Assembly: GCF_001625305.1 (NCBI RefSeq)
Contig: NW_017804020.1
Coordinates: 3,502,805-3,566,804, forward strand
Direction of reading: 5' to 3'
From: Branchiostoma belcheri
Taxonomy: Eukaryota > Chordata > Leptocardii > Amphioxiformes > Branchiostomatidae
DNA length: 64,000 nt
A model generated the notes under the pieces. That model saw nothing but the letters and a program-made list of their open reading frames with translations. It did no database searches and was not told the origin of the DNA. A program made the position numbers and the translations under genes. Shown here one piece after another: positions 50,101 to 61,500 of this stretch. How positions within the stretch are numbered: the first letter of the stretch is position 1; each line of letters starts with the position of its first letter.

Positions 50101-53100
50101 AACCCTTTGTTCCTATCTTCAAACGATATAGCAGCTAGGCAGAAATGATGTAACGCAATATGAAACGTCAGACGAAAAGGAAAGCAGAAATGGGGGCGTT
50201 ACCATGTGCCTGGCATCTCGTGATGCTTTCAACTGTAGTCATTTGTTTACAAGAGGGTAAAATTGGAATCACACTACAGATACACACTTTTATCGCTTGT
50301 CATGTGGTCAAAGTTTTCGAAACATATCTACCTTGTTCCTAAAAAAACAAACAAACAAACAAACAAACAAACAAACAAACAAGAGAAAATGACTCACCTT
50401 TTGTCTGACAAGTTCCTCTGGCAGAAGTTCCCGGATGTTGGCCAGGCAGTCGTTGATACGATCTCGTCTTCTCTTCTCCACGATTCTATGTAGGTCCTGT
50501 ATCACAACCGACAAACAGTTCATCAGAAAACTCCACATTTTCCTGATCACGAAGGCTGAAAGCATAATCTTACACATATCAAGGGCATTCTAGTCCTTGC
50601 ACATATCTACTGCCCCCGGCGATGTTGTTGATACCAAAGGAAAATATACTAGACAGACTGGAAATCTGTATTATGTCTTCGTTTTGATAGCACCAAAATA
50701 TGGTTAGCCTCACATAGCAGGCGGGTTCCAGTATGTAATAGCGCCTTTATAGCTTTAGTGATTGTTGCATACTGCCGTGTTCTGGTTGCTACCATGTTGA
50801 CAAAGCGATGTCAATAGCCATCAAGCATGGCATAGTAGAAATTAGAAAATACCAAGTACCAAGTCAGTGAAACGAATCTGCTATAGTGAATACTAGTAGT
50901 GTAATGGTGTAATCTTTGTACTCTCCAAGCAGGGGTTTGGGTTTTTGTTATTTTTGGCGTGCTTTTAGGCTTAAAATTTTTTTCACCCGATTTTTTACAC
51001 GTTGGGTTGGGTGAAAAACAATTCAGGTGTTGGGTTGGGTTGGGTGAAAAAGTTCAGGTGTTGGGTTGGGTTGGGTTGGGTGAAAAAAAATTCAGGTGAA
51101 GGTTGGGTTGGGTTGGGTGAAAAAAAATCCGGTGGAAAAAAAATCGATAAAAAAGCCTAAAAACACCAAAAATAAAAATAACCCAAACCTCTGCTTGGAG
51201 AGTATAGTCTTTGTACATTTAAGTCATAAAACACGAACAAGTGTACTCTGGGCTAGCCTGGTGTCCAGTCTATCATAGTTGGGTCGGGCAGTCTTCGGAG
51301 CGGTATTAGCTTTCCCTCGACTTCTCAAATGGGAGTTTTGCGCTTGTGGGAGTCTTGCAGTGCCCTGCCCGACCTGCAAAAACTACCGAGGAGGCTATTT
51401 GATCCGGGCGGCGAAGAGCTTCCGCAGGCCCGAAGAGAACCCGACCCAACTACGATAGACGCCCTGAGTCAGCGTCGCCCAGCTATGCCGCCTGCCCGAG
51501 GACACACTTGTGAGGGTGTGGGGAAGCGCGGCGATCGAGTCATGTGCACTGCGCCATCTTGTTGTTTTGGAGTTCAGCACGCGGGGCCATTGTTTACCAT
51601 TGGCATTCAGTGGGATCAAATAACCATGCACGTCGTGAAAAAAACAAGGTGACTTGGGGTCAGTTTTAAAAATGTTTATCGTCTTCAACCCAGCCGCGGA
51701 AGTGTGCGGAAATAATTCGAGCGTGTAGTAAATGACCTTCGCATATGTTAGTAGTAATGTTCCGCGGCCAGGTGGCCTTGGCAGCCCAGCGCCGGGTGGT
51801 CAAGTATATGCGAGTCACGCGACATAGCGAGTCAGCAAACCGCAACGGGTCCAAGATTTGTTACAAGATCTTCTACAGAGATTAAAGTGCGACCTTTGCG
51901 AAAATCAACATCTAACTTGTCATTTATGTCCTTGCCCTGGTCAACTTCGTGATACCAGCAAATCAGCAAAGGCAATCGATTTATAACTAATAGAAAGTAG
52001 AGAAGATCCTATTTTTGTTATGCCGATCCGTATTTCTCTTCACAACTGACTTCTGCATACGACTATTTCTTCTGTGCTATGCACATACATGATGATGCGA
52101 CACTGTGTGTTCAGAGGAACAACCCTAGACCCCCCCCCAAAAAAAAAACCTGGCGTTTTGCCACTGAGAATTTCTAGAAGCTTTTCAGTTTACACACTAA
52201 CTCGAGCTTATACCTTTTCCCTATACACCTTGGTTGTACGTAAAAGGTTACTTGTGTGATGCCATCCCTTTTTACTGCATGCCGTATTGCCTTTCAGGTG
52301 TAAGTTGAACTCCGCGTCCGAAACTGACGTATTATTTCAATTTCATCATTATGTTATTTTATCATTATGTCATTTCCTCCTACCTTATAATAAGCAATAT
52401 CAAATCGCCAAAGCAGCTGGCCAATCAAGCACTTGTAGGATCTGTGGTGATAGTTATCGGAGTATGTCTTCGTTCTTACTAATATTCCATATTCAGTGCC
52501 AATATATTTTTAATTTTGGCACCCCTGTCATCGCCCCATGGCCCGTTCTCAGCTACTTTTCAGCAAATATTCAGCAAATTTTGTAACAGAACTATTCAGA
52601 TATAAATCACCATTTTCCTCCCTCACCAGTAACAATTATTTACGACTTGTCCCCGTAAAATCGACTGACGGCAGCGACGGTACAAGGCGGTTCACGCTCA
52701 AAAAACGTGCCTAATTATGATCATCTCATAGATTATTCCCGCCAACCGGTGCGCATATGACGCGGCGCTATTAGTATTAGCATTATCAGATGTACATCAC
52801 GAGTTCCTACGCAAGGCATGTGTGCGGCAACGAGTTGAAATCTACCTGCGGCGGCTCTACGTGATACCGATCTAACATGCGTAAGTTAACATAAAACACG
52901 CAGATACAAGGATCAGTTTATCGTGTCCAATCACCGAACGTTAGCAAATGGCGCAGGCGGGCGAAGTTAACACCTGCCCCGGAGACTCACCCGTTGTTCC
53001 TCGGTGCCTTGCATGTTTCTTCGTCTGAAACCTCTCGAGTCGGTCATGAAGGCCATGTGCACGGGAGATATGCTACGAATAAAAAGGAAAACGGAATATC

Positions 53101-53708
53101 TATGAATATATTTGGTTTATGTTAGCTATAGCTCACATATAGTACAGTAATAGCACATGAAAGTGTGTTTCTGTCCACCGTACTATTAGTAATACTACTA
53201 TGGCAAAATGACGACATTTTTTAACACACCCAGCGGTCTCGCCAGCTACATCGTAAAGCCCAGGCACGGTGGCGTGGCCCTGCTGTGAAATCTACACCAG
53301 TTCTTACTATTTTTCCCCACCACGCTTCATACTAGCTTCGATACTGGAAAGTGTGCAAGAATGCCCGCGGTTATAATTATGACGCAAATTGGGCCCCGAA
53401 ATACGATCAGTCATGCCGTGCGTCCAGCCGTCATGGCCAGCCGAGCCGGCCGCGGCCGTGCCTTGTTTGTCTGACCCCGGCTTAGCTGTCCTACTTGACC
53501 GATATACCCTAACAAAGTTGTTTACGCCACCGACGGTCTTCTACCACAGGCCCACGACTACACAATCAACCTTAGACTAAATACGCATCAACAACAACCT
53601 TTCCGGGAATACAAATTGCAGACAATTTATAATACATATAGATGGTCCGTAGGAGGAATATATTGATAGGTATCAAGGTTCTTACCTGTCGTGGAGGTCG
53701 TAAGACAT
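38178..53708 (-). CDS. bHLH-Orange transcriptional repressor, Dec/clockwork-orange-like (6 exons, 415 aa)
   Basis: Exons in transcript order are 53708-53686, 53072-52991, 50496-50398, 39864-39685, 39451-39302 and 38891-38178. All splice sites are GT/AG and the frame joins to 416 codons including the stop. Residues ~36-89 form the bHLH domain; the basic region HRIVEKRRRDRIN has the E-box-contacting Glu (about 42) and lacks both the HES proline and the HEY glycine. The HR-x-x-EK-x-RRDR form is that of Dec (BHLHE40/41) and clockwork-orange proteins. An Orange domain starts near 110 (FLAGYRECLGEAIRYM) and runs to about 150. The C-terminal half is Pro-rich with PLNLS at 371-375, a likely CtBP-binding variant. 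There is no WRPW end. Such proteins are nuclear E-box repressors, often in the circadian clock. The first coding exon gives only 7.7 codons. Dec versus clockwork orange is not resolved. Confidence 0.9.
40293..40300 (+). promoter_or_regulatory. CSL/Su(H)-like site CGTGGGAA
   Basis: Exact match to the high-affinity Notch effector site CGTGGGAA, in intron 3 of the bHLH-Orange gene. A second match, TGTGGGAA, lies at 43976-43983. Eight-base matches also occur by chance. Confidence 0.25.
42076..42462. mobile_element. ~390-bp MITE
   Basis: Ends TTAAAGGTGCATTATATAA and CTACATAATGCTCCTTTAA are inverted copies with a few mismatches. There is no transposase frame inside. Confidence 0.7.
50342..50381. 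repeat. (AAAC)n microsatellite
   Basis: About nine AAAC units, ending 16 bp from the donor site of the bHLH exon (exon end 50398, - strand). On the transcribed strand it is a GTTT tract within the first 20-60 bases of the intron. Confidence 0.9.
50931..51206. mobile_element. MITE with internal TTGGG-rich array
   Basis: Ends CTCTCCAAGCAG and CTGCTTGGAGAG extend as inverted copies for about 50 bp (GTTTGGGTT, TTATTTTTGG, TTTTAGGCTT). TCTTTGTA occurs on both sides as a probable 8-bp target duplication. The centre has GGTTGGGTTGGG repeats alternating with GTGAAAAA. Confidence 0.85.
51254..51466. mobile_element. MITE related to the element at 9808
   Basis: Starts TAGCCTGGTGTCCAGTCTAT and ends with the partial reverse complement ACCCAACTACGATAGAC. 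It shares the inner GAGCTTCCGCAGGCCCGAAG style of word with 9808-10093. Confidence 0.75.
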
Positions 53709-53961
53709 GTTTTCCGTCTTGACTCGCTTGTGAGGAGGTAGCGGGTAGGCCTCGTTGTCTCTTTGCATGTTCAGACGAAGCGCGAGAGCCGGGTCGGCAA
53801 CGCCAGCACCGGTGGAAACTTCTACACTCATGTATGTCTGCTGCTTTGCTCAGCTCTAGCTCGTCATACGTGTGTATCCCTGACGGGTGAACTGGTCGGT
53901 TGTGTGTGGACTGGACTGGTCTGTGCCCAGCCTGAACTGCGATGGTGAAATCACGCGACCT

Positions 53962-53967
53962 CACGTG
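53962..53967. promoter_or_regulatory. E-box CACGTG (proximal)
   Basis: Canonical CACGTG 254 bp upstream of the bHLH-Orange start codon. Dec-type genes are activated by CLOCK/BMAL-type factors and repress themselves through this site in other animals. Its use here is inference. Confidence 0.45.
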
Positions 53968-54252
53968 TGCATTCCAGCGTCCGTCACGCGCCCAAAATAA
54001 CACTGGGACTCCAGACTGAAAAACAACAGGCACAACCGCCGGAATACACCGCACCGCCTGGGTAGATTATCACGCTTTGTGCCACGCTGGACACATAAGA
54101 AGCAATGAAATCGCTTATGCAAATGTTTAAATGGCTAATAATATATGATATGTACAAATGAGATGCAAATGATGCCCGCGTGGATGATCATTAGCCCCGA
54201 CGCTGTTGGGCGGCGGTACGATCATTCCTGCCCGTAAGGTCCTGGCACTCCA

Positions 54253-54258
54253 CACGTG
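54253..54258. promoter_or_regulatory. E-box CACGTG (distal)
   Basis: Second canonical CACGTG, 545 bp upstream of the start codon. Further copies lie at 57097, 57380 and 57429, within a short GC-richer patch. Confidence 0.4.
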
Positions 54259-55746
54259 ATGCACAACGTGTTGCCAAGGCGATCAGGGGTGTGTCCGCGC
54301 CGGCGGGAGGGTTCGACCATTGCTCAGCGGAAGGGTGGGTGCGTGAAGTCACGTAGGGCGCGGACCGTTTGCACGCTATCGCCACTATTGCCAAGATTCG
54401 GTCTCAGAAATAAAAGAGTTTGACCAATATACATGTTCTTGCATCTATTAAACCAGAGAGGAAGAAAAAATAACATTGTATAGCGCGCAAATAATATCTA
54501 GTCCGGGTAACGTTGTTGACCTTAACGATCGTTACAGTTGATTAGGTTACAGACAACGATGATCAACGATATAAATGTATATAGTTTATGGTCTGTTACT
54601 TGCGTTATTGTCTCCGTGCCAGGCGCCACGTAGTTCTAATGGCCAATCACTGAGCGCGTTTTACACGGTGCGGTTTCTGAAGCTCGTACTATACACGTTA
54701 TTTCCACACACGCTATCCAACGCATGCCTGTCGGCGCTACTGACGAAAACGTGGTGCGTAATGTGACGGCGGGGGAGGGGGCGTGCTGGCGCACTCAGTA
54801 CCGCATCATCATACAAACATGCTGATCAAATGAGCATAATTTATCTATATAATTTATCTGTAATGACAGCCAGGTGACAAGGTTTGCGAAGTCAACGGCA
54901 AAAAAAGTATTTTTTTTAATAAGTTGATATGCCTATGAAAAAATGCTCCAAATCACGAAGAACATATCAATCTAGCACAATAGATTTTAACAGACTCGCT
55001 GCTACGGACAGATTTATATATATTGAAATGCAACAACTCTTACGATGCAAAATAGACATGAAAGACTGTTTTGTTATTTAGAAAAAAACTCCGAAAGTAA
55101 TTATTAGCCCTACTTGATTGTATACTGTATTAGCTCTTGATGTTTAGTAATTAGGATGTTCATTCCATATCCTTTTCCTTTTTTTTATGATTTGTACTAT
55201 ATTCAACAGTCGTTGCCATGCATTGCACCATGTGCAGTTGTCGTGCAATAAAGTTCTTCTCTAGTCTTATCAAAAAAGACAACAATGTTACAAATTAAAA
55301 CTTACGTTAAGCTTGACGTTAACAAAATCCAATAAGATTATTGAACAACGATTTTGCTATCTCCGTTTTGTAGATGTGGAACAAGAATACACCGATATCG
55401 ATCATTGGAATGAAGATAAAAGCTATATTTGTCTCGAAAATAGATAATTACGGAAAAGGTCACAAGTGCCCTATAGGTCAATTTTCAGTGCAAGCCTGAC
55501 CTACTTTATTTTCAATGTTAAGTTTATCTAACTAGTTGTCCCTTTTGAATAAACAAGATGAAACATTTTTGCCGTGTCATACTATATGTCCTTGTTTTGC
55601 GTTTAATAATATCTAGATAGACGTGGTCTCTTGGTGCTAGTTGGCTTGGTTCAGTTGGGGAGGAAATGGTCCCTTCAGGTATTTACCTTAACTCTTGATG
55701 CTAGGAGAGCACTGTCACCGAAACTAGCCTCTGCCAGGCACTGCAC

Positions 55747-55877
55747 TGGCCGAAATAAAGGGATATTATACTAGGGGAGTTAGCCGGCCAGAGAAGATCC
55801 AAAATGTCCGTGGGTCGCACATTGGATCCTCTCTGGCCGGCTAACTCCCCTGGTATACTGTCCCTTTATTTCGGCCA
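55747..55877. mobile_element. 131-bp near-perfect palindromic MITE
   Basis: Ends TGGCCGAAATAAAGGGA and TCCCTTTATTTCGGCCA are exact inverted copies. The match continues through AGGGGAGTTAGCCGGCCAGAG and its complement, leaving only a short loop. Confidence 0.9.
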
Positions 55878-56280
55878 ATTTCTACTATTTTTCCAGCGAT
55901 CCGCGGTGCCTGGTAAAGGCTACACCGAAACACCCATAACCTTAGCAGCGAATCACCCCCCATCGCTCACCTTCATATTTTGTATACCTACCGACCTTTA
56001 CCACGGGTTGACGCGCGCAAAAAATGTAGACCTTTGAACCGCTACCCAACTGTGTCACCTTGACACATTGAGCCGCTGGAAACTTTTTATTTGTCTTCGG
56101 AAACAAATTTAGCCAGCTCAGCGCCATGTTGTTTGCACAAGTGAGGTGCCAGCAAAAACATGTTTTTCTCGCGGCACGCACCTGTTGGGCGGTAAATTTT
56201 CACCGGTGGTTCCGCGGTTGTGAAAGAGGTGATGAAGCCAGACTCCGGGGTTTTACGTTCAACTCGACATTCCGTTATTT

Positions 56281-56636
56281 AAAGGCATCCAATGCAATTT
56301 CATGGTGGCAAAAAATATATTCTGGATGAGGAAATCTGTCTGATATTGGAATTTACTGCCATTATACTTAAAGCATTTGAAATAGCCCCCCCCCCAAAAA
56401 AAAAACAAGCTACGTGAGGCATATCTTTATTTTTTGGGTACCACACAAATATAGCAAAAAACAGTCAACCAATAGCTACGGTACAAAACAAGAAACCATT
56501 TTCCGTCAGCGAATTCGTCTTTTGTCTCACATGTATCAGTGTGCTGTGGGATAGTATTCCTTCAACTTGCAACATCAAAGAAGAAATTGACTTTGAAAAT
56601 CCAGTTTTGCCACCTTGAAATTGCATTGGATGCCTT
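56281..56636. mobile_element. ~356-bp MITE with 33-bp inverted ends, copy 1
   Basis: Left end AAAGGCATCCAATGCAATTT and right end AAATTGCATTGGATGCCTT are inverted copies. A second copy lies at 61614-61980 with the same interior words (ATATATTCTGGAT, TTTGAAATAGCCCCC). Confidence 0.85.
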
Positions 56637-57255
56637 AAACCCACACAACACCATAGAACGTTTCTGTCATGTTTGTTTGTCTGTACAGCGCGTGTGATGG
56701 CAGGTGAACTAAGGTCAACCATTGCAAATTGCCACAACCAAATGGGTTTATTTTTACCATCTGTGGGGCCTATTACTTCATGATGTGATCTCTTGTATTG
56801 TTCATAAGAGTTTACAGATTGTTGTATCGACACTTGCGCATGTGATAGCAGGTGAACCAAGGTTACCACTGCAAATAGCCGCAACCAAACAGAAAAAAAC
56901 GGTCTATTTTTACCATCTGTGGTAAACAGGGGCCTGTTACTTCAAGATGTGATCAATCGTATTGTTCTCTCACAAGAGTCTACAGATTGTCGTACAAGGA
57001 TATACCTGATTGACACTAGCTTTATATCTAGCAGTGCACATATGTTATATAAGAGTACGTGTGTGCATGCCCGAAGAAGTTCTATTTGCGCACCGTCACG
57101 TGAGCGAAATCAGCATGTCAGCTCGCCATATTTGTCAGACAAGAACTAATAATTTCAACATCATGCATGTAATATCTCTGCTAAATTCGTATTATAGCCA
57201 CAATAATATACATGCAATTGTCTATACAATGCGAGATTATACTGAAGATCGAATA

Positions 57256-57281
57256 AACAAACAAACAAACAAACAAACAAA
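57256..57281. repeat. (AAAC)n microsatellite
   Basis: Six AAAC units between the bHLH-Orange and SLC23 genes. Confidence 0.85.
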
Positions 57282-58461
57282 GTGTTATATCGAGTCTGTA
57301 CGTGTGTGAGCGCCGCATCACATGACATGTCCAGAGGCACATGTATGTACAGTGGTCCGGTGCGCTACGTGTCCAGCCGCACGTGTTTATTTCTAGTCAA
57401 GTGGACACCCTGTGAGATATGGGTCAGGCACGTGGTCTGCGGAATGACCACGCGAGAATCAAAATGGCAGGTCGATACCTGTTGGAAAGAAAACATTGCC
57501 TTGGGCCAGGGCTTGTTTAGCACCATGTAGTAATTAGCGCTATATATAGTGGTATATAGTCCAGTAATTTTCGATGAGGTATAAACCACTTAGATTTAGA
57601 CGTCTCATGGAAGAGAGGAATACAGCACATGCACTTCGAACAAAAAGGAAGGTATTGAAAACAGTGACAGTTTGTAATACTGAGAAATACGACGTACTTC
57701 TACACAGCCTAGTTTGAATCATAATTATGAGCTTTGATTATGAGATATGTGATCTTAAGAATACATTTTACAGTTTGACTAGACTCTCAATTGTCTAAAA
57801 AGTGTCGGCCTCTTTGTCAATATGCCTGTCATGTCGTGAACTTGATATGTCAATGACATTGGAGCTGTCCGCAGTGATGATTGAAAAGCGACACCATGCG
57901 GACAACTCTCAAAACACCCAACCTAGCACAACACGTTCAGTCTGAAAATAAGGGATTTGTGGAGGTGCCATTTCATGGAGGAATAAGGTGCTTTCACGTA
58001 AAGAAGAGACGACGTTTGTAATCCTTCACCACCGTACATGAACTTTATTTTTCATTTCAATGTCCATATATCACAGTACATTCTTGAAAGCTAAAATAAA
58101 AATTTTCTGTAATTACAGCATATACGAGACAGTGCAATCACGTTGTAAACATCCATTGTAAACTTAAGTGGTGCATACATTTTCATATACAATATTACCA
58201 ATATACATTTATAACCAAGTACAATCACCAATATACATATGACAGAAGAATTGCTAACGTACTAGTTACTGAGTAGTCAATGACTGATTGTCATTAGAAA
58301 TTGTTAAAGAAAGATCCGTATTCCCTTTTCAACACAGCCTCCCTGTTATAACTCATTCAGGGCGTTGTGCGTTCACAGTGTTAACAGTAAGCCATCACCA
58401 CAATCATTTAGCTACTACGTTGTATATAAAAGGAATATTTATGAAATAATCACTTATTATC

Positions 58462-58467
58462 TTTATT
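58462..58467 (-). other. Possible polyadenylation signal of the SLC23 gene
   Basis: TTTATT on the + strand is AATAAA on the - strand, about 75 bp after the SLC23 stop codon. It is the nearest such signal. Confidence 0.35.
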
Positions 58468-58542
58468 TACTCATTCTGCCGTTTACAATGTTTACGAACC
58501 AGTAGTGAAAGAAAGCTGGAGTCTCCAGCATATATGCTAGTA

Positions 58543-61500
58543 TTACAATGCAGTTATCTCCTGTTCCGCTAGAGGCGCTAACTTCATAGGCGCCTCCCGT
58601 GCTTCCCTCCCAAGAGCGACGGGGTTTTCGATTACTTCGGGCTCCTCCTCGTCCCCGCCTGACCCAAACGGCGGGAGACAGAAGGTGGGACAGACCGGGA
58701 TGTACCTGCCGATGTTGCAGGAGCGGATGTAGTCCATGCCGAACGGAAAGTCGTAACATTCCATGACTTTGTTGCCCCCCTTTGAAGACCCCTTCATGTT
58801 CAAGGACGCTTCGTTCAACTTCTTCCACTGGGCGATACCGCGTTCTTCATCCGTACCTGGATACAAGGATGGAGTTGATTATAATCTGAGAGTCTTCTTT
58901 TGAATCAACCAATGCCCTTCGCCAAGCCAACACTACAATTCCTGTTACGAACAAACTCTTTGACGTCTGTGCGAAACCAATTTTGTTGTATGGTTCAGAA
59001 ATCTGGGGATCATTCAAAAGCCCTATACCATCCCCAATTGAATCCCCAATTACATTATTCCTAGGAAAACTGAAAAAAATTTTGAAAATCGTATATTCGG
59101 TTAGGTAATTTGTACAGATTTTATAAATTTATTTAAAAATACTTTTTTTTTTTGCAACGTCTTACCCGGAACAGTGTTGTCCAGAAAGAATCCCACGAAG
59201 CCACCGACGAACATGCTGGTACTCAGCAGCACGGTGAAGATCTGGTCGACTTCTGTACTACCTGGAGGAGGTAAAAAAGGTAAAATATTTTAATAAGAAA
59301 AATATACTATAATTTCTTACTATTATAATTAATAATTTACTTCCACTTTTAACATATTTTTGCAATTCTCTTGCATTTTTGACATGTATGCGTTTGGAGC
59401 TTAAACAGCCCACCACAAACTACGTATAAACTAACCAAAATGTGAAAAAAACATGGCTGCAGCAGTATTTATGTGTTTCCAGAATTTGAACATACACTCG
59501 TTTACAACATCCCCCTTCTCACCCCTTACCTGTTTTGATGATCCCAGGATGTTCTTTCATCCACTGTGGCAGCAGCAGTCCGAAGAAGATGGAAAAGCCG
59601 AAGATGAAGAGATTCCTGGACGAGTTCATGTCCACGTACTGCAATGGAGACGGCATCAAACGGTTCATTACGACTGGATAACGTTACTTACACACTGTGA
59701 ATCTGTATATAGATGATCTGTATATAGATATGTTCATACATCTGTAGTAATGTTGTAGTAATGTCTAATCGTTTTATGTATTCCACACTTGAAACAAGAT
59801 TGTGGAAGATAATAATCTCAAGGGTTATGCTGAAATAATTCTTCCAATGCAACGTTTTATACTCTCTTTATCATTTGCCATTCGTATAGCCTTAGAGCCT
59901 TGTACGATCCTTATGAAAATATTTTGGCAACGCCGTAGGGGCGGAGCTGATGTTATTCATGCCTTGGCGTTACATCGTGAACCGGTTGTGAGTGTGACGT
60001 CTGACCTAATCTCCGAGCAGATCATACGGTGGCAGGGCAGTATCCATTGGCCAGAGGAGTGGCCTATGGAAAACCCTCTGGCTAATGGACACTGCCTGAC
60101 CAATTTGATAGTCTTTCGCGGCACCGAAAGATCTTGGATATTACTCTGACCTGTAAGTTGGAGATGCCGACGGCTGCGATCATGCCGAACATGACGCAGA
60201 ACATGCCGCCGATGATGGGCTCCGGGATGGTGGTGAACAGCGCGCCGAACTTGCCGAACATGGCGAGAACCAGCATCATCATGGCGCCGACCTGGACAAC
60301 ACGTCTGCTGCCGACCTGGGGGAGGGGGTGGTGTGGGTGGAAACAGGGGTGATGCCACTTCTCTCGCTCAAGAAGAAGACGTACTTTGCCCTCCTCTCTT
60401 CATTTCCTTTTCTTTCCTTACTCTTTACTTTTTCGTCCAAAACATTTCCATCGAAATTCCGAAAAGTGGTGAAAAAAAGGAAAGTGGTGCCGATTGCTCT
60501 TTACGTACGTATCTGTTTCTACAAAACAAGATAATTATGTATCAATAAAACTAGTACAGCCCTCGAAAAAAAGTAATGGATACAAAATGCTAGTAGTGAT
60601 CTGTTGACTACGCTTCGTGGTATGAAGATATGGAGGCCAGTGACCTCTATATGCCTAGCCTGAGTTCCATCCTGGTTAGTTTACGTCCGCTCCTAGTTGG
60701 TGGTAGCGACTGTAGGAGCGGACGTAAACTAACCAGGATGGAACCCAGGCTACTATATGCCTTCAACCCACCACGTTTAGTCAGCATACCTTGGTGATTC
60801 CGATGGCCCCGATGTTTTCACTGTAAGACGTGGTGCCGCTGCCTGAGCCCCAGGCGCCAGCCAGGATACAGCCAATCCCCTCAATCCCAATCCCCCTGTT
60901 GATGGCGTGGACGGGAGGGGGCGGGGCTCCGGACAGGCGCGCACACGCGTAGTAGTCTCCCACGGACTCCACCATGGAGGCGAGCACGCCGGACAACATG
61001 CCGAACACCCCGGCGATACTCACTGTAGGTCTGCCCCACTGTCCTGGAAAGACATTCATGATAAATTTAACGCTTTTCTTGATATAGAACCTAGCTTGAA
61101 ACAAATGCTTCTAGTATGCTGGTTAATAATGCTAACTTTATCTGCTTGCCGAGACTGATAAAGGCACATACACCTATTAGCCCCATTGGCCTGGAAAGAC
61201 ATTTATGATAAATTTAAATGATATAGAACCTAGCTATAGTCCATAGAAGCAAAAAAGAATTTTGGCCATACCTGGTACTTTAGCACAATGCTAAGTTATG
61301 CTCTTGCCGTGACTGATTGTTACATAGATGCATATGGTTCAAGATTTGTAAAAGCTAAACGCTGTAAAACCGAGTCTTAACCACGTCGCTACCACCTCAC
61401 TAACGAATACGTTTGTAGCACCGACCTGGATAGGGGAAGCGGAACCATGCGGCTTGGTACAGTACTGCAGTGTTGTCGGTTCGGGCGCTGTGTTGAGGGT

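Larger units (their letters stand above)
39865..50397. other. 10.5-kb intron 3 of the bHLH-Orange gene
   Basis: It separates the basic-helix 1 exon from the helix 2/Orange exon. Apart from a MITE at 42076-42462 and scattered short frames without splice support, I see no gene. Much of the 40.2-44 kb part is relatively GC-rich and could hold regulatory DNA. Confidence 0.5.
50497..52990. other. 2.5-kb intron 2 of the bHLH-Orange gene
   Basis: Contains MITEs at 50931-51206 and 51254-51466. No exon was supported elsewhere. Confidence 0.5.
53709..55746. other. Upstream region of the bHLH-Orange gene
   Basis: Presumed 5' UTR and promoter on the - strand. A long - strand frame at 53572-54054 overlaps the first coding exon in another frame and shows no domain. 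No TATA box was seen near the start. E-boxes are listed separately. Confidence 0.4.

Noticed and set aside
53572..54054. 160-residue - strand frame over the first bHLH-Orange exon
   Set aside because: No domain, and the correct start (53708) is in another frame that joins the bHLH domain.
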